The translations under genes and the position numbers were made by a program. A DNA stretch of 64,000 nucleotides from Chitinophaga horti (GTDB taxonomy: Bacteria > Bacteroidota > Bacteroidia > Chitinophagales > Chitinophagaceae): NCBI RefSeq assembly GCF_022867795.2, contig NZ_CP107006.1, positions 4,898,001 through 4,962,000 on the forward strand. Direction: 5' to 3'. Position 1 is the stretch's first letter. Each line of letters begins with the position of its first letter. Below are positions 1-7,630 of the stretch, piece by piece. Below the pieces are notes generated by a model. The model had not been told where the DNA came from. It saw only the letters and a program-made list of their open reading frames with translations, and searched no databases.

Positions 1-1624
1 GACCTTCGTCGAGCAGTTCCAGTACGGCACTTTTGATCGCACCATAAGTGGAACCCCAGCCTAACACGAGCACCTTACCTTTTTCAGGACCCAGCTCTAT
101 TTTCTGCAAAGGAATATGATCGGCGATGCGGTCTACTTTCTCCTGGCGGATCTTCACCATCAACTGGTGGTTCTCAGGATCATAACTTACGTTACCGGTA
201 ATATTTTGTTTTTCAAGACCACCGATACGGTGTTCGAGTCCGGGTGTGCCGGGTACCGCCCATGGACGTACCAGGTTTTCATCACGCTCGTAGGGATAGA
301 AGTGTTCCTCTCCTTCTTCGAGACCCGTTTTGAATGTAACCGGGATCTCCGGCAGATCGGCACTTTTCGGGAAGCGCCATGGTTCGGCGCCATTCGCGAT
401 ATAACCGTCGCTCAGCAAGATCACTGGCGTCATATGTTTCAGTGCAAGGCGCACCGCTTCAAAAGCCACTTCGAAACAGTCAGAGGGCGTAGAGGCGGAG
501 ATGACAGGCATCGGGCACTCGCCGTTCCTGCCGTAGTAAGCCTGCAGCAGGTCCGATTGTTCTGTTTTAGTAGGCAAACCGGTGGACGGGCCGCCACGTT
601 GAATATCTACGATCACCAAAGGAATTTCAAGCATCGTTGCCAGGCCCATTGCTTCTCCTTTCAGCGCCATACCCGGACCAGAGGTCGTAGTAATACCAAT
701 ATGGCCACCATAAGACGCACCGATCGCGGAAGTAATACCGGCAATTTCGTCTTCCGCCTGGAACGTACGCACGCCGAAGTTTTTATAGCGGCTCAGTTCG
801 TGCAGGATGTCGGATGCCGGCGTGATGGGATAAGTACCGAGGAAGATAGGCAACTTGGCTTTTTGCGCCGCGGCGATGAGGCCGTATGACAGCGCCGTGT
901 TACCGGTAATGCTGCGGTAGGTACCAGCCTCCATGCGCGCCTTTTCTACGACGTAACGCGTAGTAAAAGCTTCTACCGTATCGCCAAAGTTATAACCGGC
1001 GTGCAGCACCTTCAGGTTACTTTCCAGTATCTCTGGTTTCTTACCGAATTTATCGCGGAGAAAGTTTTCTGTACTTTCCATATTACGGTTGTACAGCCAG
1101 TAGATAAAGCCGAGCACGAACATGTTTTTCGCACGGTCTTTTTCCTTCATGCCCAAAGTAGTTTCCTTCAGGGCTTCGCGGGTAAGTTTGGTAACGTCGA
1201 TCGTATGCAGCTCGTAAGCCTTCAGCGAATCGTCTTCCAACGGATTAACACCATCGGGATAATTAGCGAGACGCAGGTTCTTAGAATCGAAGCCATCGGT
1301 GTTCGCGATGATAATGCCGCCCTTTTTTAAGCCTTTAAGATTAGCCTTAAGAGCAGCTGCGTTCATGGCCACTAATACGTCGCAGGCGTCTCCCGGCGTA
1401 AATATGCGGTTAGAGGAGAAGTGCAGCTGGAATCCGCTCACACCGGCAAGTGTACCTTGCGGGGCGCGTATCTCTGCAGGGAAGTCGGGAAACGTACTCA
1501 GGTCGTTTCCAACGAGTGCTGTATTATTCGAAAACTGGCTACCAGTCAACTGCATACCATCACCACTATCGCCTGCAAATTTGATTACAACGTCTTCTAC
1601 CTGTTGTATGGATGTATTTGACAT
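1..1624 (-). CDS. korA: 2-oxoacid:acceptor (ferredoxin) oxidoreductase subunit alpha, partial
   Basis: This is the alpha subunit of a 2-oxoglutarate-type ferredoxin oxidoreductase, which oxidatively decarboxylates a 2-oxoacid to its acyl-CoA and reduces ferredoxin. I translated it from the ATG at 1624 leftwards. The N-terminal gamma-type domain begins MSNTSIQQVEDVVIKFAGDS and continues DGMQLTGSQFSN. A pyrimidine-binding alpha domain follows, with TALSYGLIAAA and YPITPASDILHEL near the middle, then TTTSGPGMALKGEAMG. About 541 codons are visible and the C-terminus lies beyond position 1. The beta subunit is normally the next gene and would also lie outside the window. In this family the gamma and alpha domains are fused, as seen here. 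The exact 2-oxoacid (2-oxoglutarate rather than pyruvate or a branched-chain acid) is inferred from overall resemblance. Confidence 0.9.
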   Translation of the reverse strand, partial: MSNTSIQQVEDVVIKFAGDSGDGMQLTGSQFSNNTALVGNDLSTFPDFPAEIRAPQGTLAGVSGFQLHFSSNRIFTPGDACDVLVAMNAAALKANLKGLKKGGIIIANTDGFDSKNLRLANYPDGVNPLEDDSLKAYELHTIDVTKLTREALKETTLGMKEKDRAKNMFVLGFIYWLYNRNMESTENFLRDKFGKKPEILESNLKVLHAGYNFGDTVEAFTTRYVVEKARMEAGTYRSITGNTALSYGLIAAAQKAKLPIFLGTYPITPASDILHELSRYKNFGVRTFQAEDEIAGITSAIGASYGGHIGITTTSGPGMALKGEAMGLATMLEIPLVIVDIQRGGPSTGLPTKTEQSDLLQAYYGRNGECPMPVISASTPSDCFEVAFEAVRLALKHMTPVILLSDGYIANGAEPWRFPKSADLPEIPVTFKTGLEEGEEHFYPYERDENLVRPWAVPGTPGLEHRIGGLEKQNITGNVSYDPENHQLMVKIRQEKVDRIADHIPLQKIELGPEKGKVLVLGWGSTYGAIKSAVLELLDEG

Positions 1625-2025
1625 TTCAGATCTGTTCTAGTATTTAAATGTAAAATTAGTCAATCGCCTTTAGTTTTTGGCGAAGCCCGTCGAATATTAG
1701 CGATTTCGTGACCAAAAGTACACAAATATGGTAGACTTTTCTCACTTTGTTCCGCGCGTAATCGAGGGTGCAATATATTTAATTACTGGTCCAAGTAGTA
1801 ATCAAAAGCGGAAATCATAAAACGGGGATGGGTTATGTTAAAGCTTGTGTAAAGAAATGTTAAATGCTTTTTGAACAGATAATCTGGCAGTTATGGGGCA
1901 TGGTAGTTGTTTTATCCTTGTTACATGAGATGATAGCAGACGATGCGAAAACCTAACTAAGTCATTCATTTTAACCATATATACTTAACCATTCTTTATT
2001 CGTAAACCATTTAAAATTGTATGCT
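1625..2025. other. 401-bp intergenic region between divergent genes
   Basis: This gap separates the leftward oxidoreductase gene from the rightward small secreted protein gene, so it must hold both promoters. On the minus strand TACTTTTG (1713-1720 on the plus strand as CAAAAGTA) matches the Bacteroidetes -7 pattern TAnnTTTG. I see no clear -33 TTTG at the right spacing and no strong hairpin. No small ORF or RNA gene is evident. Confidence 0.4.
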
Positions 2026-2343
2026 ATGAAAAGGACAAAACTGAGCATGTTAGCGATAGCCGCCGTTGCATTTGGTGCGTTTGCATTTAAAAGCTTTGAT
2101 GGTGGTGCTATTTCCGGTAAAGTAACACCAGCCGACGGTGCAACCGAAGCCTGGGCTGTTGCTGGCGCTGACACGCTGAAGGCAGCCATTTCTGATGGAG
2201 CATTTTCATTCTCCAACGCTAAAGCCGGCACCTATACTATTATAGTAGATGGTAAAGATCCGTACAAAGATGCTACGATCACTGATGTGAAAGTAGAAGA
2301 CGGTAAAGCCACCGACCTTGGCGATATTAAATTAGAGCAATAG
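2026..2343 (+). CDS. small secreted carboxypeptidase-regulatory-like protein
   Basis: The 105-residue product begins MKRTKLSMLAIAAVAFGAFA, a clear N-terminal signal or anchor segment. The mature part has the pattern of a single beta-sandwich domain of the carboxypeptidase-regulatory-like (CNA_B/SpaA-like) kind: an initial GAISGKVTPADGA strand, an alternating middle, then AGTYTIIVDGKDPYKD and a final DLGDIKLEQ. It is probably periplasmic or surface exposed with no catalytic role, but its partner is unknown. I chose the ATG at 2026 over the TTG at 2017 because it places the positive charges directly before the hydrophobic segment. A strong terminator follows at 2366-2406, so it is probably monocistronic. 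Confidence 0.75.
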   Translation: MKRTKLSMLAIAAVAFGAFAFKSFDGGAISGKVTPADGATEAWAVAGADTLKAAISDGAFSFSNAKAGTYTIIVDGKDPYKDATITDVKVEDGKATDLGDIKLEQ

Positions 2344-2365
2344 TTGGTTTTCATAGGGGTTAATC

Positions 2366-2406
2366 AAAGCCGGCACATGCTAAAGCATGGCCGGCTTTAC
2401 TTTTTT
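2366..2406 (+). terminator. Rho-independent terminator
   Basis: The arms AAAGCCGGC and GCCGGCTTT, with an inner CATGC/GCATG pair, form a strong hairpin that is followed by a T-run. It lies 22 bp after the stop of the small secreted protein gene. Confidence 0.85.
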
Positions 2407-2425
2407 GTTGATTAAAATAGCGCAT

Positions 2426-2459
2426 AAAAAAAGCACCACAGCCTGAACGACTGTGGTGC
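2426..2459 (-). terminator. Rho-independent terminator of the 2H phosphoesterase gene
   Basis: The arms GCACCACAG (2433-2441) and CTGTGGTGC (2451-2459) form a 9-bp stem. On the minus strand it is followed by a run of T (A-run at 2426-2432 on the plus strand). It ends the leftward kynureninase/2H unit. Confidence 0.85.
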
Positions 2460-2484
2460 CTTATTATTTTTGGGCGAAGGCTGA

Positions 2485-3885
2485 TTAAGCGCCGCCAAGT
2501 TTGCATTTCTGCAGTACTTCCCATGATTTACCGTTGTGACGGAGGAAGTACAGGTTGCTTACTTTGAAAGTAGCCTGGTACTCTTTGTTTTCGTATTCGG
2601 GCCAAGCCTTTTCGAACTGTTCGTCGTCGAGGTCTTTGAAGGCCACGGTTACGTGTGGAGTGAAGCCGGTGCGTGCGAGCATGGTGCTGAAGCCAAATTC
2701 CTTACGCAGGAAGTTGATCAGCTGACGATGCATAGCGCTCATGGTTTCGCTTTTCTCAACATTGATGAAGAGTACACGGTTTTGTTTGTTCGGGAAAGTA
2801 CCGAAGCCATTGAGGCTTACTTCGAAAGGCGCCTGTGTTTTAGCGAACTCTGTGAGTTCGTCGCAGAAGGATCTTTCGAGGGCCGGATCGGCTGTGAAAG
2901 GAACCTGGAGCGTGATGTGCGGCAGTACTTTCAGCGCGTACATCGGACCATAGTTCTCAGCAAATTCCTGTTTTATTTTGATGATCTCTTTACCTACTTC
3001 TGCAGTTGGGAGCAGGGCGATAAAGTAAATCTTGTTATCGACTCTTGGTTCACGGGGACCGCCAAAGCCGCCTGGTCTGCGTTGAAAGCCGCCACCGCCG
3101 CCGCGATTACCACCGCCATAGCCGCCACCGCCACGGTTTCCACCGCCGTAACCGCCACCACCGCGATTTCCACCGCCGCCGTAACCACCGCCACCGCGGT
3201 TATTGCCACCATAGCCGCCACCGCCGCGATTGCCGCCGCCGCCGTAGCCACCACCGCCGCGATTACCACCGCCGCCATAGCCACCGCCTCCGTCACGATC
3301 ACGGTATCCACCACCGCCGCCGTAGCCGCCACCGCCGCGGTTTCCACCGCCGCCATAGCCACCACCGCCGTCACGATCGCGGAATCCACCGCCGCCGCCG
3401 TAGCCGCCATCGCGATCGCGGAATCCGCCGCCACCGCCTTCGCGGTTGCCGTAGCCACCACCGCCTTCACGGTTACCGTAGCCACCGCCGCCTTCGCGGT
3501 TGCCGCCGCCATAGCCGCCGCCACCATCGCGGTCGCGGAATCCACCGCCACCACCATAGCCGCCGCCACCATCGCGATCGCGGTAACCACCGCCGCCGCC
3601 GCTGTAGCCGCCACCGTCACGGCCGCCGCCGTAACCACCACCATTATTGTCGCGCGGACGATATCCGCCGCCGCCACCGTCCCGATCGCGTCCATAACCG
3701 CCGTCGCGGTCACGATCATTGTTGAAACGGTTTACATCTCTTTCGCCCCGGTTAAAACCGCGGTCACCATCCTTGTTAAAATCGGATTGACTGTTAAAGC
3801 CACCTTCCCGGTTTTGGTTGGGTTCTTGCTCTCTGTTGGAATCAGGAGAATACTTTCGGGGGCGTTCATTTCTCTCAAAGTTCAT
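2485..3885 (-). CDS. 2H phosphoesterase (LigT/2'-5' RNA ligase-like) with long Gly/Arg-rich N-terminal region
   Basis: The 466-residue protein has two clearly different halves. Residues 1-60 are polar and rich in Asn, Arg and Glu. Residues from about 62 to 278 are low complexity, built from units such as RDRDGGGGYGGG, NREGGGGYG and NRGGGGYGGG, with Gly, Arg and Tyr or Phe at regular steps. Residues 285-466 form a 2H phosphoesterase domain with its two signature motifs, HITL (323-326) and HVTV (411-414). 2H enzymes act on 2'-5' linkages or cyclic phosphates of RNA or nucleotides. Two such motifs are present, so the enzyme is probably active. The Gly/Arg/Tyr region resembles RGG-type RNA-binding or condensate-forming segments. 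That role is inference, because 2H proteins are usually under 200 residues with no such extension. The start lies 9 bp after the kynureninase stop, so the two are probably co-transcribed. Confidence 0.9.
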   Translation of the reverse strand: MNFERNERPRKYSPDSNREQEPNQNREGGFNSQSDFNKDGDRGFNRGERDVNRFNNDRDRDGGYGRDRDGGGGGYRPRDNNGGGYGGGRDGGGYSGGGGGYRDRDGGGGYGGGGGFRDRDGGGGYGGGNREGGGGYGNREGGGGYGNREGGGGGFRDRDGGYGGGGGFRDRDGGGGYGGGGNRGGGGYGGGGGYRDRDGGGGYGGGGNRGGGGYGGGGNRGGGGYGGNNRGGGGYGGGGNRGGGGYGGGNRGGGGYGGGNRGGGGGFQRRPGGFGGPREPRVDNKIYFIALLPTAEVGKEIIKIKQEFAENYGPMYALKVLPHITLQVPFTADPALERSFCDELTEFAKTQAPFEVSLNGFGTFPNKQNRVLFINVEKSETMSAMHRQLINFLRKEFGFSTMLARTGFTPHVTVAFKDLDDEQFEKAWPEYENKEYQATFKVSNLYFLRHNGKSWEVLQKCKLGGA

Positions 3886-3894
3886 CTTACTTGA

Positions 3895-5169
3895 TTAAAA
3901 ACGTTTTGAAGCAATTTTTTCGACGATTTCATAAAAATGAAAGACATCTTCATAAGAGTTATACATAGGTGCCGGCGATACCCGTATGACACCGGGCTCT
4001 CTCCAGTCGACTACGATACCGGCCTCGGTCATCCGTTGATGGATCTCTTTTCCTTTTTCTTTAAAGAGCAAGGATAACTGGGCACCTCTTTCATTACAAT
4101 TTTTAGGTGTAATTATTTCTAAGTCTATTCCTTTAATTTGTTCCAGGAGAAATTCGAGGTAGTTGGTTAACCTGATGCTCTTTTCCCGTAACCTGTTAAT
4201 ACCTGCTGCATTAAACAATTCCAGCGAAGCTTTTAACGCTACCATATTGAATACCTGGGCAGTGCTTTGCTGCCATCCTGAGGCTTCGGCTTTAGGGATA
4301 AATCCTTTTTCCATGCGGAAGCGAGTGCTTTCTTCTGTGCCCCACCAACCGCCAAACCGTGGATAGTTTTTGTCCGACGCGTGTTTTTCGTGTACAAAGG
4401 CGCCGCCAACGGCACCCGGACCTCCATTCAGATACTTATAAGAACACCATACAGCAAAGTCCACTTCCCATTCATGTAACTTTAGTGGAACATTACCAAC
4501 TACGTGCGCCAGGTCAAAACCTGCTATTGCACCAACTTTATGTGCTGCAGTCGTAATCGACTGCATATCCATTAATTGACCGGTGTAATAATGTATTCCT
4601 CCCAGCAATATTAACGCAATACTAGTATTCTGTTCGTTAATAATTTGCAAAATATCCTCCGTTCTCAGGATACTTTCTCCCGTACGGGGCGAAATCTCGA
4701 CAATTGTACTGTCCGGATTAAGGCCATGATGCCTCGCCTGGGTTTCCACCGCATACTGATCACTTGGGAAGGCCCCTTTTTCTACCAAGATCTTGTACCT
4801 TGTTTCGGTAGGCCTGTAGAAGCTGGTCATCATAAGGTGAAGGTTCACGGTAAGGGTATTCATAACTGATACCTCGGTTTCCTTCGCGCCTACTATATTT
4901 CCTAATGTCTTACTAAATTGTTGATGGTAGAATAACCAGGGATTTTTTGCTTTCCAATATCCCTCTACCGCTACTTGCCGCCAATCGGCCAGTTCCTGTT
5001 CTATAGCCGCCTGAACCCCTTTGGGTTGCAACCCCAGCGAATTTCCGCAAAAATAAATTGCGTCTTTTCCATTATACTGCGGGAAGAAGAACTCATTCCG
5101 AAACCCTCTCAACTCATCCTGCTCGTCTTGTTGCCTGGCGTATGCTATTGATGCTTCAAATGATTGCAT
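3895..5169 (-). CDS. kynU: kynureninase
   Basis: Kynureninase is a PLP-dependent hydrolase that converts kynurenine to anthranilate plus alanine, or 3-hydroxykynurenine to 3-hydroxyanthranilate, in tryptophan degradation and the aerobic de novo NAD route. Family features are IYFCGNSLGLQPKG near the N-terminus, FDLAHVVGNVPL with the Asp that contacts the pyridine nitrogen, and CSYKYLNGGPGAV with the Schiff-base Lys at about residue 245. I placed the start at the ATG at 5169 (MQSFEASIAYA), which fits the usual family N-terminus. An upstream in-frame ATG at 5187 would add six residues. The length of 424 residues is normal. No other kynurenine-pathway gene is next to it. The downstream gene is the Gly-rich 2H protein, 9 bp away. 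Confidence 0.93.
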   Translation of the reverse strand: MQSFEASIAYARQQDEQDELRGFRNEFFFPQYNGKDAIYFCGNSLGLQPKGVQAAIEQELADWRQVAVEGYWKAKNPWLFYHQQFSKTLGNIVGAKETEVSVMNTLTVNLHLMMTSFYRPTETRYKILVEKGAFPSDQYAVETQARHHGLNPDSTIVEISPRTGESILRTEDILQIINEQNTSIALILLGGIHYYTGQLMDMQSITTAAHKVGAIAGFDLAHVVGNVPLKLHEWEVDFAVWCSYKYLNGGPGAVGGAFVHEKHASDKNYPRFGGWWGTEESTRFRMEKGFIPKAEASGWQQSTAQVFNMVALKASLELFNAAGINRLREKSIRLTNYLEFLLEQIKGIDLEIITPKNCNERGAQLSLLFKEKGKEIHQRMTEAGIVVDWREPGVIRVSPAPMYNSYEDVFHFYEIVEKIASKRF

Positions 5170-5317
5170 ATCTCTCTTAAAAATCATGTAACCGGTTTCC
5201 TATTGCCGGTGTACGCTCTTATCTTAAACTTATATGTGTGTATTATTACTCCTAACGTATTATATGGCAGGTTGGTTTTTCATCTTTTCGAATCAGGTTA
5301 ACATTCGCCTGCTCCAA

Positions 5318-5347
5318 TAAAGATAAGCTAATTATTCAATAATCAAA
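5318..5347 (-). promoter_or_regulatory. candidate Bacteroidetes-type promoter for kynU
   Basis: On the minus strand TTTG (5344-5347) is followed after 18 bp by TATCTTTA (5318-5325). This is one base off the TAnnTTTG consensus, with consensus-like spacing. It lies about 150 bp before the kynureninase start. Confidence 0.4.
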
Positions 5348-5358
5348 GCTAATTTTTA

Positions 5359-6147
5359 TCAGTCCCCATCCAGCAGATTGCCCAGCCCGCCCAGTATGCT
5401 GCCCTCTTCTTTACGACCGCCCGGCGAACCATAAGCTAATACTCTGCTCGCCAAACGGCTGATCGGCAATGACTGTACCCATATCTTTCCGGGGCCTCTC
5501 AGCACGGCAAAGAACAACCCTTCGCCACCAAAAACCATATTCTTTACTCCTCTTACAAACTCTATGTCAAAATCGATGTTTTGTGTATAAGCCACCAAAC
5601 AACCGGTATCCAACTTCAATACCTCGCCGGGGGCCAGTTCTCTTTCAACCACCATGCCACCTGCGTGCACAAAGGCCAGACCGTCACCCTCCAGCTTCTG
5701 CATAATGAAACCCTCGCCACCGAAAATACCGGTACCCAGCTTACGCTGAAACTCGATACCCACGGCCACTCCTTTAGCAGCGCAGAGAAACGCATCCTTC
5801 TGGCAAATTACCTTGTTCCCCAGCAGGGACAGGTCCATCGGAATGATTTTACCCGGATAAGGGGAAGCAAAGCTCACCTTCTTTTTGCCGTAGCCGGCAT
5901 TAGTAAATGCAGTGATAAATAAACTTTCGCCCGTCAGCAGCCTTTTACCGGCGCTCATTAGCTTCCCGAAAAAGCCCTGGTTAGCCTGTGAACCGTCACC
6001 AAACATGGTTGTCATCTGGATTTCCTGGTCCATCATCATGAAACTACCACTCTCTGCGATCACGGTTTCCTGCGGATCTAATTCAATTTCAACGATTTGC
6101 ATTTCTTCCCCGAAGATGCGATAATCAATTTCGTGGTTTTGCGGCAT
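5359..6147 (-). CDS. TIGR00266/AIM24 family protein
   Basis: The 262-residue protein matches the AIM24/TIGR00266 family, a beta-rich fold whose biochemical role in bacteria is not established. Characteristic parts are QIVEIELDPQETVIAESGSF near the N-terminus, MTTMFGDGSQANQGFFGKL, and later EGFIMQKLEGDGLAFVHAGG and the GEGLFFAVLRGPGKIWVQS stretch close to the C-terminus. No signal peptide or membrane segment is seen, so it is probably cytoplasmic. It stands alone: the next gene downstream starts 190 bp away with its own candidate promoter. Length is typical for the family. Confidence 0.88.
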   Translation of the reverse strand: MPQNHEIDYRIFGEEMQIVEIELDPQETVIAESGSFMMMDQEIQMTTMFGDGSQANQGFFGKLMSAGKRLLTGESLFITAFTNAGYGKKKVSFASPYPGKIIPMDLSLLGNKVICQKDAFLCAAKGVAVGIEFQRKLGTGIFGGEGFIMQKLEGDGLAFVHAGGMVVERELAPGEVLKLDTGCLVAYTQNIDFDIEFVRGVKNMVFGGEGLFFAVLRGPGKIWVQSLPISRLASRVLAYGSPGGRKEEGSILGGLGNLLDGD

Positions 6148-6345
6148 AAGGTCGGGTTTATAGATTTTTCAATTGCGAGGGGCAAGATACGTAAAAGGTA
6201 GATTTCCATTGTTACCTTTTATAAATAATAATATATGTTGTAACTGTGAGAAAGGGAAGCAATTGGTCACAAGCTACATCAACGCCCAACCTCTGGCAGT
6301 TGATGTAACTCTTAACGGGCTTGATTGAAGCCGGTTTTATGACTC

Positions 6346-7428
6346 TTACACCTCTGCCTGACCCACTGATGCCTCAAACCGATCAATAGCTTTAGTTAAT
6401 GAAACATCTAATTTGTATATATCGTCTATTTTCCGAATCTCATGCTTCGTTTCTTTCTTATTCTCATCCATCAGACCAATATGTTTTTTACTACCGGATA
6501 GGTATAATCTGCAAATTGTCTTACGATTATTATCATCCAGCAGCACTGCGAAATAGGATTGGGCATCCCGGTAAACGATGCGCTCCCCATCAATTTTATG
6601 CCGGAGAATAGACTTAATGATATAAAACGCCTCAAGCTCCTCCGCTGTAGTCACAACCTTGGCGTCTTTAATCTCCGCAACCAGTTCACCATCACCCGTA
6701 GGGGCCGGACCCGGCGTCTCGGAGGTGAGCGCAGTTTTCAGGCGATCCGTGATAAGGTCATTAATATAATGTTGAACTGACTTCTTGGTAAGCTGGCTAA
6801 ATTGATCCGTGACTTTAGCGGTGAGTACGCCGCCATAAATTTGGCGGGCAAAGTGCCGCACAAAGTTCTCCGAAGGGTTATTTAGCTCCGCGTGAATTAG
6901 TGCTCTTAATTCATTAGTGTACTTAAGCTCGCTTGCCGTGGTAACGATAGTTTCCAGATCATAATAGGCCTTGTGGAATTTTTTAAGTTCCTCTATCTGG
7001 TTGTCGCGGATATCGGTAATATTGAATGTGAAGAAAGGCTTTTCATCCATCTTATTTGGTTCTTGCAAATCTGTATAGAAACGATACTCGAAACCATTTG
7101 TCAACAAGCCGAACTTCGCATTGGTCGTATGAAAATATCTAAACAGTTGTGAGTTGAACACGTCCAGGGCATGGCGATGCCATTTGCATTCTATAAGCAT
7201 AATCAGCTTCTGGTCTTTAAACACTGCGTAGTCAACCTTTTCACCTTGCTTAATTCCTAAATCGGCGACAAATTCAGGAGTAACTTCTGCAGGATTAAAT
7301 ACATCATACCCGAGGGCCTGAATAAAGGGCATGATGAATGCGTTTTTTGTGGCTTCTTCTGTAAGCACAGCGTCTTTGATTTTTAGCGCGCGCTCTCCTA
7401 ATTGCCTAATAACATCTTTGAAGTCCAT
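6346..7428 (-). CDS. orphan HsdR N-terminal-type (PD-(D/E)xK) protein
   Basis: The 360-residue protein begins with a domain like the N-terminus of type I restriction HsdR subunits (HSDR_N_2 type). It carries a PD-(D/E)xK-like nuclease core: D66 in KVDYAVFKD, then E80 and K82 in LIECKWH. The HsdR helicase and translocase domains are absent, and no HsdM or HsdS gene lies nearby. The C-terminal half (from about residue 190) has no fold I recognise. In Bacteroidetes, similar stand-alone proteins are common and usually annotated only by this domain. Whether it cuts DNA is not shown. The neighbours are unrelated, and the gene has intergenic gaps on both sides. Confidence 0.75.
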   Translation of the reverse strand: MDFKDVIRQLGERALKIKDAVLTEEATKNAFIMPFIQALGYDVFNPAEVTPEFVADLGIKQGEKVDYAVFKDQKLIMLIECKWHRHALDVFNSQLFRYFHTTNAKFGLLTNGFEYRFYTDLQEPNKMDEKPFFTFNITDIRDNQIEELKKFHKAYYDLETIVTTASELKYTNELRALIHAELNNPSENFVRHFARQIYGGVLTAKVTDQFSQLTKKSVQHYINDLITDRLKTALTSETPGPAPTGDGELVAEIKDAKVVTTAEELEAFYIIKSILRHKIDGERIVYRDAQSYFAVLLDDNNRKTICRLYLSGSKKHIGLMDENKKETKHEIRKIDDIYKLDVSLTKAIDRFEASVGQAEV

Positions 7429-7549
7429 AACGGGATATTTTTACGGGATACAGGAATGGGATTAATTAATTTCTTAAAAGAAGAACAACCTACATATTTC
7501 CACTCAATTAGAAAACACAGGAAACGCTCAATTAACATCGTTTTAACAT

Positions 7550-7579
7550 AAAAAAGCCGTCCTGAAGAATCAGGACGGC
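7550..7579 (-). terminator. Rho-independent terminator of the first RND operon
   Basis: The arms GCCGTCCTGA (7556-7565) and TCAGGACGGC (7570-7579) form a perfect 10-bp stem with a 4-nt loop. On the minus strand six T residues follow (7550-7555). It sits about 50 bp after the permease stop. Confidence 0.9.
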
Positions 7580-7630
7580 GATCTGTTAAACCTACAACTG
7601 TTACACTGTTTGCTTTATTAAAAAAAACAA

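Noticed and set aside
2536..3894. Long plus-strand ORFs opposite the Gly-rich gene, including Ala/Thr-rich and His/Arg-rich ones
   Set aside because: They are mirror frames of the repetitive minus-strand gene; repeats open several frames at once. Only the minus frame has a known domain (2H) after the repeat.
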